A stretch of 64,000 nucleotides of DNA, taken from contig NZ_CP075691.1 of assembly GCF_020026305.1 (NCBI RefSeq), forward strand, positions 5,642,001 to 5,706,000, given 5' to 3'. The notes beneath the pieces are model-generated. The model did no database searches and was not told the origin of the DNA. It was given only the letters and a program-made list of their open reading frames with translations. Origin of the DNA: Streptomyces sp. 135 (GTDB lineage: Bacteria; Actinomycetota; Actinomycetes; Streptomycetales; Streptomycetaceae). How positions within the stretch are numbered: position 1 is the first letter of the stretch; the number at the start of each line of letters is the position of its first letter. The position numbers and the translations under genes are program-made. Positions 44,560 to 54,432 of this stretch are shown piece by piece.

Positions 44560-44641
44560 CCCCACCCCGCACGCCAGGCCCCGGGGCGGGCCGGCACCTC
44601 TCGCCCGCCCCGGACGCCTTCAATCTCTCTGGAGCCCCCAC

Positions 44642-45553
44642 GTGACCGCGAACCCCAGCGCCGAACTCCTCGACAACCTGCTCACCATGGCCGGACGGAC
44701 CACCGCCGTGCGCAAGGAGGTGCGCGTGTGGTCCATGTCCGGTGTCGAGCGCCTGACCTTCCCCGACGCCAGCACCGCGATCTTCAAGTACGCGAAGCGG
44801 CCCTTCGACAGCGAGGACCAGGCCCTCCGGCTGGCACATACGCTCGGCGTCCCCGTCCCGCAGGTCCACGCCTCCGCCGTCTTGGACGGCTTGCTCGGCA
44901 TGCTCATGGAAGACCTCGGCCCCGCCGTCCGCGACGCCGACGCCCTCGACGGCACCGCCGCGGCCGTGGTCCTGCACGGCACCCGTACGGCTGCTGGCCT
45001 TCCCGTCCTCGACCAGGTCCGCCTCCGCTCACTGCCGAACCGGGCCCTGGAACACCTCGCCCAGCTCCGCAAGGCCGAGCGCTGGCAAGACACGGACGAC
45101 ATCGAGGACGCACTCGACCGGATCGACCAGGCCGCCAAAGCCCGGTCAGCCGGTACGACGGTGGCGCCGTTCGGCTGGGTGCACTCCGAGTTCCACCCCA
45201 CCAGCCTCCACATCGGCCAACACGGCTGGCGGCTGCTGGACTTCGCACGCGCCTTCACCGGCCCCGGCCTGCTCGACCTCGCCAGCTGGCACGGCACCCT
45301 CGACACCCCCGACCCCGTACGCCTGCGCGTCTTCCTGGAGCAGTACGTCACCGCTGGCGGCACCCCCGACGCCCTCACCCAACGTGGCGGACTCACCGCC
45401 GAGAACTGGGCACTGGGCTGGCACCGCATGTGGGCCGTCGAGTGGTTCATGGAACAGTCCATCCGCTGGATCAACGACCCGGCCACCGACCCCGGCTACC
45501 TCAAGGCCGTCCGCCGCCACCTCGCCGACGTCCTCCACCTACTGGATGTCTGA
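44642..45553 (+). CDS. APH-fold phosphotransferase-like protein
   Basis: 303 residues. The N-lobe has IFKYAKRPF (Lys) and LMEDLG hinge; the catalytic loop reads VHSEFHPTSLHI, where typical APH enzymes have HGDxxxxN, and the metal motif is LLDFARA. The catalytic Asp appears as Glu and the Asn as Ser, so kinase chemistry may be altered or lost. It overlaps the methyltransferase start by 8 nt. Confidence 0.75.
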   Translation: MTANPSAELLDNLLTMAGRTTAVRKEVRVWSMSGVERLTFPDASTAIFKYAKRPFDSEDQALRLAHTLGVPVPQVHASAVLDGLLGMLMEDLGPAVRDADALDGTAAAVVLHGTRTAAGLPVLDQVRLRSLPNRALEHLAQLRKAERWQDTDDIEDALDRIDQAAKARSAGTTVAPFGWVHSEFHPTSLHIGQHGWRLLDFARAFTGPGLLDLASWHGTLDTPDPVRLRVFLEQYVTAGGTPDALTQRGGLTAENWALGWHRMWAVEWFMEQSIRWINDPATDPGYLKAVRRHLADVLHLLDV

Positions 45554-46247
45554 CGTGCTCGCCCAGGCTTCCCCGTGGTACGTCCACGCTCTCCAGCGCA
45601 CTACGGCCAGCCCCGCCGAGCCGCTGTCGGTACCCGCACGGATGCAATGGACAACGCGGCCGGGCAGCGGGCCCGGCGCCGAGATTCTCGGCTCGGACCT
45701 GCGCCGCAAGCGGCTGCTGGAACTCGGCTGCGGCCCCGGCCACAACGCCGCCCACCTCGCCACCCGCTACGGCGCCCATGTCACCGGCGTCGACCTGGTT
45801 GGCCTTCAAGTCCGCCGAGCCCGTTCCCACTACGGCCGGCTGAACAACCTGACCTTCGTCGCTGGCCATGCCCTGCACTACCTGCAAGCCTCCGACGAAC
45901 ACTTCGACGCCATCTACTCCGTCTTCGGGGCCACCGGCCTGGTAGCCCCCGAGCTTCTGCTCCCGGCCATCGCCCAGCACCTCAAACCCGGGTGCACTCT
46001 CGCGTTCTCCGTCCCCCACCCCCAGCGCTGCGGCCTGCGGCCCGCCACCGACGACAGGCCCCGCCGGGACTACGTCACCCTTCCCGACCGCACCCGACTG
46101 CCCATCGCCCGCTGGGACTTCGACCCCGACCGCTGGGAGAAACACCTCGACCGCGCCGGCCTCTGGCTCACCTCGGCCCAGAAGTTCCACGACGCCCGCC
46201 GCGGTCTCTGGCCCACCACCCTGCTGATCACCGCGCGCAAGCTCTGA
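45546..46247 (+). CDS. class I SAM-dependent methyltransferase
   Basis: 233 residues. SAM-binding motif I is LLELGCGPGHNAAHLA, post-I acidic end is GVDLVG. The start overlaps the previous stop by 8 nt (ATG in GATGTCTGA), so translation is coupled. Substrate likely the product of the kinase-like or cassette enzymes. Confidence 0.85.
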   Translation: MSDVLAQASPWYVHALQRTTASPAEPLSVPARMQWTTRPGSGPGAEILGSDLRRKRLLELGCGPGHNAAHLATRYGAHVTGVDLVGLQVRRARSHYGRLNNLTFVAGHALHYLQASDEHFDAIYSVFGATGLVAPELLLPAIAQHLKPGCTLAFSVPHPQRCGLRPATDDRPRRDYVTLPDRTRLPIARWDFDPDRWEKHLDRAGLWLTSAQKFHDARRGLWPTTLLITARKL

Positions 46248-46274
46248 CCCTCACCCCGCTCTCCGGGAGGCCCC

Positions 46275-46853
46275 ATGCGCCCGCCCTATCTACTCCTCGA
46301 CGTCGACGGCGTCTTCGTACCCTTCCCCGCCGCCGATGGGACCACCCCGGCGACCCACGACCGCCACGACGTCGTTCCCACCGGCCGTAGCGCCGACGAT
46401 CCGGTCACCGTCTGGCTCAGCCCGAGCCATGGCCCCTTGCTCATGGACGTGATACGAACCGGCCTGGTCACCCCGGTCTGGTGCACCAGCTGGCGCCAGG
46501 ACGCCACCACACTGATCGGGCCACTCCTCGGCCTCCCGTCCCTGCCATACGTCGACCTCCCGCGTCCGCAGATCACCACCAGCCACCCCAACGGTTACCT
46601 CTGGAAACGAGACCATGTCGATGTCTGGCTGGGCGACTTGCCTGTTGCTTGGGTCGACGACGACTTCACCGCCGTCGACCATGCCTGGGCAGCAGAGCGC
46701 ACGGCGCGGGGGATGGCGACTTTCCTGGTCCAGCCTGATCCCCACATCGGGTTGTTGGCCGAGCACCTGGCTGAGGTCATGGAATGGGTTGACCGCTTGT
46801 CCGTCGTGCCAGCCAGCGAATCCGCTGGCGCTCCTGGACCCGAAGCAGCCTGA
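46275..46853 (+). CDS. HAD-like hydrolase domain protein
   Basis: 192 residues. Motif I LLLDVDGVFVPF (nucleophile Asp and DxDG), WCTSW resembling motif II, and the acidic WVDDDF motif IV. Last gene of the cassette operon, 27 nt after the methyltransferase. Probably a phosphatase. Confidence 0.78.
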   Translation: MRPPYLLLDVDGVFVPFPAADGTTPATHDRHDVVPTGRSADDPVTVWLSPSHGPLLMDVIRTGLVTPVWCTSWRQDATTLIGPLLGLPSLPYVDLPRPQITTSHPNGYLWKRDHVDVWLGDLPVAWVDDDFTAVDHAWAAERTARGMATFLVQPDPHIGLLAEHLAEVMEWVDRLSVVPASESAGAPGPEAA

Positions 46854-47136
46854 AGTGATCACGGAGCAGGACGTCACCACCGTCTGACGGCCAACTGCTT
46901 GATCTATCCATGTCGTCCGCGTTCCTCGGGCCTGGAGGCCAGCGCCGTGGCCGAGGGCTGGAGCGCCAGGGGACCAGAGGACGCTCCGGGTGTGCTGCTT
47001 CGCTTGCGTACTGCCTGTGCTCGCCTATTCGGCTGGAGGGTGAAGCGCCAGTTGAGGACCTCGGCGGGGCGTTCGGCGGTGTCGAGTTCTCGCTGGGCGG
47101 CGATTTCGGCCAAGAGACGCCGGGGGTTGTGGCTGG
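46854..47136. other. remnant DNA before the integrase tail
   Basis: 283 nt with no recognisable gene. A minus-strand frame (46904-47200) looks protein-like (NPRRLLAEIAAQRELD) but has no family I know, and may be debris of an element gene. Confidence 0.5.
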
Positions 47137-47323
47137 CGGGCAGGTCCAGCTGGCCCTCGGTCACGCGTCCGCCGTCATCAGGCTGCGGATCCACGCGCAC
47201 CTGTGGCCGGGTGAAGAAGACCGCACCCGCTCCGTCATGGACGCCGTTCTCGGCGGACTGCTGCGGACCGGGTGCGGACAGCTAAGCGGCACGACCCGCG
47301 AAAGTGCAGGTAAGGCCGCCTAG
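47137..47323 (+). pseudogene. tyrosine recombinase (integrase) C-terminal remnant
   Basis: About 62 codons resembling the integrase C-terminus: QLALGHASAVIRLRIHAHLWP then EEDRTRSVMDAVLGG. The catalytic His lies in LGHAS. The position that is normally the Tyr nucleophile (T-Y-x-H-L-W) is His here, and the entire N-terminal part is missing. The stop is 6 nt before the right repeat, where a site-specific integrase gene usually ends. Confidence 0.78.
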
Positions 47324-47328
47324 AGGGA

Positions 47329-47349
47329 GATCAGGCCTTCTTGGTCTCC
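47329..47349. repeat. attR-like copy overlapping the sodN 3' end
   Basis: The second copy of the repeat; its last 19 nt are the end of sodN including the stop codon. Confidence 0.88.
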
Positions 47350-47726
47350 CAGAAGATCTTGTCGATCTGGGCGATGTAGTCCAGCGCCTTCTGGCCCGTG
47401 GCCGGGTCCGTCGACGCCTTGGCGGCCGAGAGGGCCTTCAGGGTGTCGTTGACCAGCTGGTGCAGCTCCGGGTACTTCTCGAAGTGCGGGGGCTTGAAGT
47501 AGTCGCTCCAGAGCACCGACACGTGGTGCTTGGCGAGCTCGGCGCGCTGCTCCTTGATGACCGTGGCGCGCGCCTGGTAGTGGGCGTCGTCGTTGCCGGC
47601 CATCTTCTCCTGCACGGCCTTGACGGACTCCGCCTCGATGCGGGCCTGGGCCGGGTCGTACACGCCGCAGGGCAGGTCGCAGTGGGCGCTGACCTTCACC
47701 TTGGGGGCAAACAGGCGGGAAAGCAT
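47331..47726 (-). CDS. sodN: nickel superoxide dismutase precursor
   Basis: 131 residues: a 14-residue leader (MLSRLFAPKVKVSA) followed by the mature nickel hook HCDLPCGVY (His1, Cys2, Cys6 after cleavage). It dismutates superoxide in the cytoplasm. The SodX protease needed to expose His1 is encoded divergently. The 3' end contains the integration site of the adjoining element. Confidence 0.97.
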   Translation of the reverse strand: MLSRLFAPKVKVSAHCDLPCGVYDPAQARIEAESVKAVQEKMAGNDDAHYQARATVIKEQRAELAKHHVSVLWSDYFKPPHFEKYPELHQLVNDTLKALSAAKASTDPATGQKALDYIAQIDKIFWETKKA

Positions 47727-47871
47727 GTAGCTGTCCTTCCTCGTGATCGTCTTCTCAGGTGGGACATTACTCCGTGAGAGGCCGGTTTTCGCGAGTGCCC
47801 CCATGGGCTTAGGACAAAAGTCCAGGGTCAGACTGGGACCGGTGGAGGATAGGACCGGGGAGGTGGCGGTG

Positions 47872-48306
47872 GTGCCGGAGCTGTCGCGGGAGAGCGAGCG
47901 CGGGAGGGCCGTCGTGCCGTGGGGCGCGGCCGAGGTGACGGGTCCCTCGATGGTGCCCACGCTGTATCACGGGGACCGGCTGCTCGTCCGGTGGGGCGGT
48001 CGCGTCCGCCCGGGTGACGTGGTGGTCCTGCGCCACCCGTTCCAGCAGGACCTGTTGGTCGTCAAGCGCGCCAAGGAGCGCCGTGAGGGCGGCTGGTGGG
48101 TGCTCGGCGACAACGCGTTCGCGGGCGGGGACAGTACGGACTACGGCGTCGTCCCCGAGGAGCTCGTCCTGGGCAGGGTGCGGTTCCGCTACCGGCCGCC
48201 CGCCGCCGGGCGGCGCTCGCCGTTGGCGCTGGTGCGCTGGGCCGCCTCCGCGGTGCGGCCGGTGCTCGCCGAGCGCTCCGTCTCCAGGCGCTTGCGGGCG
48301 CGGTAG
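47872..48306 (+). CDS. sodX: SodX, nickel-type superoxide dismutase maturation protease
   Basis: 144 residues, signal-peptidase-like (S26) protein. Catalytic Ser in GPSMVPTL and Lys in LLVVKRA, with GDNAFAGGDSTDYG downstream. GTG 47872 chosen because GGAGG is 8 nt upstream and the resulting MPELSRE start matches known SodX. It trims the SodN leader. Its 3' end overlaps the convergent CGNR gene by 118 nt. Confidence 0.92.
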   Translation: MPELSRESERGRAVVPWGAAEVTGPSMVPTLYHGDRLLVRWGGRVRPGDVVVLRHPFQQDLLVVKRAKERREGGWWVLGDNAFAGGDSTDYGVVPEELVLGRVRFRYRPPAAGRRSPLALVRWAASAVRPVLAERSVSRRLRAR

Positions 48307-48839
48307 GCGGCGACGTTGGCACGGGTCGCGCAGCGGTCCGAGCAGTAGCGCCGGGAGCGGTTGGTCGAGGTGTCGAGGTAGGCGTTGCGGCACGGCGCCG
48401 CCTCGCAGAGCCCGAGGCGGTCCACGCCGTGCTCGGTGAGGTGGAAGGCGAGGCCCATCGCGGCGATGGCGGCGTACCCCGCGGTGGCGTTCGAGGGGTG
48501 GTCCGCCAGGTGCATGTGCCACAGCGGGCGCCCGTCGTCGTCCCGGTGGTCGTGGCCCGAGATCTGCGGGCTCACCGGGAACTCCAGGAGCAGGGAGTTC
48601 AGCAGGTCGACCGCGAGCGTCTCGTCGCCGCCGTCCGCCGCCTCGAAGACCGCCCGGAGCCTGCCCCGCACGGAACGGAAGCGCGTGACGTCGGAGTCCG
48701 TGGCGCGGCGGGCCATCTGCGTGCTCGCCCCGAAGAGCTCCCGGATCGCTTCGACCGAGGTCAGCGCGTCCTTGTTGCGGCCCGGCTCCTCGCTGTTGAC
48801 CAGGCGTACGGCGTAGTCCGAGTAATAGGCCAGTTCCAC
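48189..48839 (-). CDS. CGNR zinc-finger, ABATE-domain transcriptional regulator
   Basis: 216 residues. The N-terminal ABATE stress-response region starts with ELAYYSDYAVRLVN; the C-terminal CGNR finger shows APCRNAYLDTSTNRSRRYCS and C further on, followed by a basic, disordered tail. GTG 48839 with AAGGA upstream. Overlaps the 3' end of sodX antisense. Confidence 0.88.
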   Translation of the reverse strand: MELAYYSDYAVRLVNSEEPGRNKDALTSVEAIRELFGASTQMARRATDSDVTRFRSVRGRLRAVFEAADGGDETLAVDLLNSLLLEFPVSPQISGHDHRDDDGRPLWHMHLADHPSNATAGYAAIAAMGLAFHLTEHGVDRLGLCEAAPCRNAYLDTSTNRSRRYCSDRCATRANVAAYRARKRLETERSASTGRTAEAAQRTSANGERRPAAGGR

Positions 48840-48930
48840 TTGTAGTCCTTACGAGGGCGGGCTAGGGTCATCTCGTCGGCGGGTAATGGCCGATTGCGGT
48901 ACCAGGGTATTACGTAGTGGAGGGGTTCTG

Positions 48931-49716
48931 ATGACGGAGACGGGGACCGGAGCCGAGACCGAGGCCACGGCCGGCACCGACTGGCGCGCCTGGCAGGACA
49001 GCTGGGACCGGCAGCAGCAGTGGTACCTGCCCGACCGCGAGGAGCGGTTCCGGATCATGCTCGACATGGTCGAGGCCGTGGTCGGCCCCGCGCCGCGCGT
49101 GCTGGATCTGGCGTGCGGTACGGGAAGTATTACGGACCGGCTGCTCAAGAGGTTCCCGGACGCGACGAGCGTCGGCGTCGACCTCGACCCCGCGCTGCTC
49201 ACCATCGCCGAGGGCACCTTCGCGGGGGACGACCGGGTCACGTTCGTCACCGCCGACCTGAAGGACCCCGACTGGGCCGCCGCGCTGCCGCACGACTCGT
49301 ACGACGCCGTGCTCACCGCGACCGCCTTGCACTGGCTGTTCAGCGAGCCGCTCGCCACGTTGTACGGGCAGGTGGCCGGGCTCGTCCGCGACGGCGGCGT
49401 CTTCATGAACGCCGATCACATGCCGGATCCCGCGACGCCGCGCCTGAACGCCGCCGAGAGCGCCTTCCGCCATCGGCAGATGGACCGGGCCAAGGCCGAG
49501 GGGGTGCTGGACTGGAAGGAGTGGTGGCAGCTCGCCGCGCAGGATCCGGTCCTGGCGGGGCCCACCGCCAAGCGGTTCGAGATCTACGGCGATCATGCGG
49601 ACGGGGACATGCCGTCCGTGGAGTGGCATGCGCGGACCCTCCGGGAGGCAGGGTTCTCGGAGGCCCGGGCCGTATGGGCCTCGCCGTCGGACGCGGTGGT
49701 TCTGGGGCTGAAGTAA
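48931..49716 (+). CDS. class I SAM-dependent methyltransferase
   Basis: 261 residues. Motif I LDLACGTGSITDRLL, motif II TATALHWL. Substrate unknown. ATG 48931; a leader frame from 48886 is less likely. A strong terminator follows. Confidence 0.85.
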   Translation: MTETGTGAETEATAGTDWRAWQDSWDRQQQWYLPDREERFRIMLDMVEAVVGPAPRVLDLACGTGSITDRLLKRFPDATSVGVDLDPALLTIAEGTFAGDDRVTFVTADLKDPDWAAALPHDSYDAVLTATALHWLFSEPLATLYGQVAGLVRDGGVFMNADHMPDPATPRLNAAESAFRHRQMDRAKAEGVLDWKEWWQLAAQDPVLAGPTAKRFEIYGDHADGDMPSVEWHARTLREAGFSEARAVWASPSDAVVLGLK

Positions 49717-49728
49717 CCCATGAAACAG

Positions 49729-49765
49729 AAGGGGCGGTACGGATCAGTGATCCGTACCGCCCCTT
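49729..49765. terminator. bidirectional terminator after the methyltransferase
   Basis: Inverted repeat with 18-nt arms (49729-49746 and 49748-49765) separating the methyltransferase from the convergent importer operon. Confidence 0.9.
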
Positions 49766-49836
49766 CCTGTGCGCTTGCGGGTGCGGGTACGCCGTGGCCG
49801 CTCGCGCAGTTCCCCGCGCCCCTTACGGGGCGCCGA

Positions 49837-50598
49837 CTACAGCACCTTCGACAGGAAGGACTGCGTCCGCTCCTGCTGCGGGTTGGTCAGGACGTCGCGC
49901 GGGTTGCCCGACTCGACGACCACGCCGCCGTCCATGAAGACGAGGCTGTCGCCGACCTCGCGCGCGAAGCCCATCTCGTGCGTGACGACGACCATCGTCA
50001 TGCCGGACTCCGCGAGGTCGCGCATGACGTCGAGGACGTCACCGACCAGCTCCGGGTCGAGCGCCGACGTCGGCTCATCGAACAGCATCAGCTTCGGGTC
50101 CATCGCCAGCGCGCGGGCGATCGCCACGCGCTGCTGCTGGCCGCCGGAGAGCTGTGAGGGGTAGTTGCCCGCCTTGTCGGCCAGGCCGACGCGTTCGAGC
50201 AGCTGACCGGCGCGCTCCCTGGCCTCGCTCTTCGCGATGCCCTTGACCTGGACCGGCGCCTCCATGACGTTCTCCAGCGCCGTCATGTGCGGGAAGAGGT
50301 TGAAGCGCTGGAAGACCATGCCGATGTCACGGCGCTTGAGGGCGACTTCGCTGTCCTTGAGCTCGTACAGCTTGTCCCCCTTCTGCCGGTAGCCGACCAG
50401 TTCGCCGTCGACGTACAGCCGGCCGGCGTTGATCTTCTCCAGGTGGTTGATGCAGCGCAGGAACGTCGACTTGCCGGAGCCGGACGGGCCGATGAGGCAG
50501 AAGACCTCGCCCCCCTTGACCTCCAGGTCGATGCCCTTGAGAACCTCTACGTGACCGAAGGACTTGTGGACGCCCTCGGCCTTCACCATGGCGGTCAT
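49837..50598 (-). CDS. polar amino-acid ABC importer ATPase
   Basis: 253 residues. Walker A GPSGSGKST, signature LSGGQQQR, Walker B LMLFDEPTSALD, followed by a THEMGFA switch: the GlnQ/GluA type. Start overlaps the permease stop by 1 nt (TGATG). Confidence 0.93.
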   Translation of the reverse strand: MTAMVKAEGVHKSFGHVEVLKGIDLEVKGGEVFCLIGPSGSGKSTFLRCINHLEKINAGRLYVDGELVGYRQKGDKLYELKDSEVALKRRDIGMVFQRFNLFPHMTALENVMEAPVQVKGIAKSEARERAGQLLERVGLADKAGNYPSQLSGGQQQRVAIARALAMDPKLMLFDEPTSALDPELVGDVLDVMRDLAESGMTMVVVTHEMGFAREVGDSLVFMDGGVVVESGNPRDVLTNPQQERTQSFLSKVL

Positions 50599-51536
50599 CA
50601 GCGCACTCCCGAGCGGTTGCCCAGCGACAACAGGTTGGCCTTGATCTTCTGGAACGGGGTGTCCGGCAGGGTGCGGGACGAGCCGCGCGCGTAGTACCGC
50701 TCCAGGTAGAACTGACCGACGCTGAGGATCGACGTCATGATCAGGTACCAGCAGGCGGCGAGCAGCAGCGTCTCCACCGTCGCGCCCGACGAGGTGCCGA
50801 TGTCCTGGGCGTACTTGAGGAGCTCGTAGTACTGGACGGCCGCGACCAGCGACGTCGTCTTCAGCATGTTGATGAACTCGTTGCCGGTCGGCGGCACCAC
50901 GACGCGCATCGCCTGCGGCAGCACCACGCGGCGCAGCGTCTTGTTGTGGCTCATGCCCAGCGCGTGCGCCGCCTCGGTCTGGCCCTCGTCGACCGAGAGC
51001 AGACCGGCGCGGCAGATCTCCGCCATGTACGCGGCCTCGTTGAGACCGAGGCCGAGCAGCGCCGTCAGGAACGGCGTCATGAAGTCCGACCACTCGTCCT
51101 TGTAGACCGGACCGAGGTTGATGTAGTCGAACACGAAGCCGAGGTTGAACCAGACGAAGAGCTGGACCAGGACCGGCGTACCGCGGAAGAACCAGATGTA
51201 GAACCAGGCGATCGACGAGGTCACCGGGTTCTTCGACAGGCGCATCACCGACAGGATCACGCCACCCACGACGCCGATGAGCATCGAGAGGAAGGTGAGG
51301 ATCAGGGTCTCGCGGACGCCCTTGAGGATGCGCTCGTCGAAGAAGTTGTCCGGGATCGCGTCCCAGCGGATGTCGCCTTGCGAGAAGGCGTAGACGATGG
51401 CGGCGAGGATGCCGATCGCGAGGACCGCCGCGACGTAGCGGCCGAAGTGCCGCACGGGGATGGCCTTGATGGCCTCCGCCTGCCGCGCCTTCGGGACGTC
51501 GTCCTCGGGGCCCTTCTTGGAGATGTCGGTGGTCAC
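50598..51536 (-). CDS. polar amino-acid ABC importer permease
   Basis: 312 residues, HisM/GlnP-type permease with a cytoplasmic N-terminus of about 32 residues and about five or six transmembrane helices. The family EAA motif is SVDEGQTEAAHALGMSHNK. Coupled to the ATPase gene. Only one permease is present, suggesting a homodimer. Confidence 0.92.
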   Translation of the reverse strand: MTTDISKKGPEDDVPKARQAEAIKAIPVRHFGRYVAAVLAIGILAAIVYAFSQGDIRWDAIPDNFFDERILKGVRETLILTFLSMLIGVVGGVILSVMRLSKNPVTSSIAWFYIWFFRGTPVLVQLFVWFNLGFVFDYINLGPVYKDEWSDFMTPFLTALLGLGLNEAAYMAEICRAGLLSVDEGQTEAAHALGMSHNKTLRRVVLPQAMRVVVPPTGNEFINMLKTTSLVAAVQYYELLKYAQDIGTSSGATVETLLLAACWYLIMTSILSVGQFYLERYYARGSSRTLPDTPFQKIKANLLSLGNRSGVR

Positions 51537-51576
51537 GTGCGTGGCCTTTCAGCGACTAGGGGGGAGAGGGACGCGG

Positions 51577-52533
51577 TCACTTGCCGCCGTTGATCTTGGC
51601 TTCCTTCACCGCGCCGTCCTCGACGCCCCACTTCTTGATGATCTTCTCGTAGTCGCCGTTGGCGATGATCGCGTCGAGCGCGGCCTTGATCGCGTCGCGC
51701 AGCTCGGGGTTCTTCTTGGAGACGGCGATGCCGTACGGCGCCGCCTCGACCTGCTCGCCGACCAGCTGGAAGTCCTTGCCGCCGCCCGAGGTCTTCACCG
51801 CGTACGCGGCCACCGGGAAGTCGGACGAGCCCGCGTCGGCGCCGCCGGAGCGCAGCCGGGTCTGGGCCTGCTGGTCGTTGTCGAACTGCTCGATGGCGAT
51901 CTTCTTGCCGCCCTTGCACTTCTTCGACTCGGCCTTGGCCAGGTCGTGCGAGACGGTGCCGCGCTGGACGACGATCTTCTTGCCGCAGAGGTCGGTCCAG
52001 GTCTTGATGCCCTGGTCGTCGCCCTTCCTGGTGTAGATCGAGACGCCCGCCGTGAAGTAGTCGACGAAGTCGACGCCGTCGCCGACCTTCTTGCCGGTCT
52101 CCTCGTCGATGCCCTCCTGGCGGTTCTTGGTGTCGGTCATGGCCGACATCGCGATCTGGTAGCGCTTGGAGCGCAGACCGCCGAGGAGGGTGTCGAAGGT
52201 GCCGTTCTCGAATTCGAACCGCACGCCGAGCTGCTTGCCCATCGCCTCGCCCAGGTCCGGGTCGATGCCCACGGTGTTGCCGGACTTGTCCTTGAACTCC
52301 ACCGGCGGGTAGGCGATGTCCGACCCGACCTTGATGACGCCCTTGTCGCGGATGTCCTTGGGCAGCTTGTCGGCGAGCGGCGCGTCGACGACCGCGTTGC
52401 TCTCCTTGTCGTTGGTCTGGTCGCCACAGCCGGACAGCAGCAGCGCACCGGCGACCGCGATCGTGCCGACCGCGGCAATCCGGGACTTCGCGGACTTGGC
52501 TGCGGTCTTACGACAAATGGAGCTTGCGGTCAT
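51577..52533 (-). CDS. amino-acid-binding lipoprotein of the ABC importer
   Basis: 318 residues. Lipobox LLLSGC (Cys36) after a long signal peptide, then a type-3 solute-binding fold with VGSDIAYPPVEFKDK and QIAMSAMTDTKNR. ATG 52533 has GGAGG upstream. First gene of a binding protein-permease-ATPase operon. Ligand (Glu, Gln or Cys type) not assignable by eye. Confidence 0.93.
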   Translation of the reverse strand: MTASSICRKTAAKSAKSRIAAVGTIAVAGALLLSGCGDQTNDKESNAVVDAPLADKLPKDIRDKGVIKVGSDIAYPPVEFKDKSGNTVGIDPDLGEAMGKQLGVRFEFENGTFDTLLGGLRSKRYQIAMSAMTDTKNRQEGIDEETGKKVGDGVDFVDYFTAGVSIYTRKGDDQGIKTWTDLCGKKIVVQRGTVSHDLAKAESKKCKGGKKIAIEQFDNDQQAQTRLRSGGADAGSSDFPVAAYAVKTSGGGKDFQLVGEQVEAAPYGIAVSKKNPELRDAIKAALDAIIANGDYEKIIKKWGVEDGAVKEAKINGGK

Positions 52534-53085
52534 GGTGGGTCCTCCGGCGGATGAGGGAGTTGCCGATGAGTCGTGCACACACCTTCGGGTGTCGCGACCT
52601 CGTGTGATGACGGCATCTTGCCATTCGGACCGTCCGATTCTGGGTGCCGGAGATGTCAAAATCGGATAACGGGCCAGCGCCGGATGTCGGCGGCCCGGCA
52701 CGGCCCGGTACGGCGCGGCCGTATGGGGCGCGGAGCGAATCACCGTTAACCGAGTGATATCCCGCGAATCTCGCCATGTGAACTCCCGGGCGCGGCTCGG
52801 CCGCCTCGCCCCGGTCGGCCCGCGGCCGCCCGCCCCTACCCTGTCGCGCGTCCGGCGGACCCCTTTCCGGCGCGTACTGCAACCAATGTCACTCGCCCGG
52901 GCCCACCGCCTTCGGGTAGAAAGGTGGGCTACACCCCTCATCCGGGGCTCAGGGCGCGTGTGCGGCGCGCCCGCGTGTCCGTACCTCCCTCCGCCGACAG
53001 GCGGGGAACGGACGCGGTGCCCGCCCACTTCTCAACCAGGAGTGGACACCCTCAACGAATGATTAAGACTTAAGGGGTCAGACAA
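52534..53085. promoter_or_regulatory. 552-nt divergent promoter region
   Basis: No convincing gene between the importer binding protein and malic enzyme. It holds the importer's ribosome-binding site, a lower-GC patch near 52640-52670 and 52735-52780, and GC-rich repeats of CGGCCCGG. No known operator recognised. Confidence 0.5.
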
Positions 53086-54309
<1,224 letters not shown>

Positions 54310-54331
54310 CCGCCTGCTCCGTATGGCGTGA

Positions 54332-54373
54332 CCGCGCCCCCCGCCGCTGAGTGTTCCGCGGCGGGGGGCGCGG
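54332..54373. terminator. terminator after malic enzyme
   Basis: 16-bp perfect GC-rich stem (54332-54347 with 54358-54373) and a 10-nt loop; no T-run. Confidence 0.9.
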
Positions 54374-54432
54374 TGCGTGTCACAGTCGTACGTGGTTCCG
54401 CCGCGGCCCGGCGGCGGCCTATGGTCGGCGGC

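Larger units (their letters stand above)
39977..47349. mobile_element. integrated element inserted at the 3' end of sodN (degraded)
   Basis: A 21-bp exact direct repeat (39977-39997 and 47329-47349; 23 of 24 with extension) bounds about 7.35 kb. The right copy is the last 19 nt of the sodN coding sequence plus 2 nt, so sodN stays intact. Inside the right end is a tyrosine-integrase C-terminal remnant. Contents: broken NTPase genes, a membrane protein, NUDIX, HTH-TPR regulator and a four-gene operon. Part of the left third is AT-richer than the chromosome. No replication or transfer gene was recognised. Confidence 0.82.

Noticed and set aside
46904..47200. Minus-strand frame with NPRRLLAEIAAQRELD, plasmid-protein-like
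   Set aside because: No recognisable family and antisense to the integrase tail; kept only as a note.
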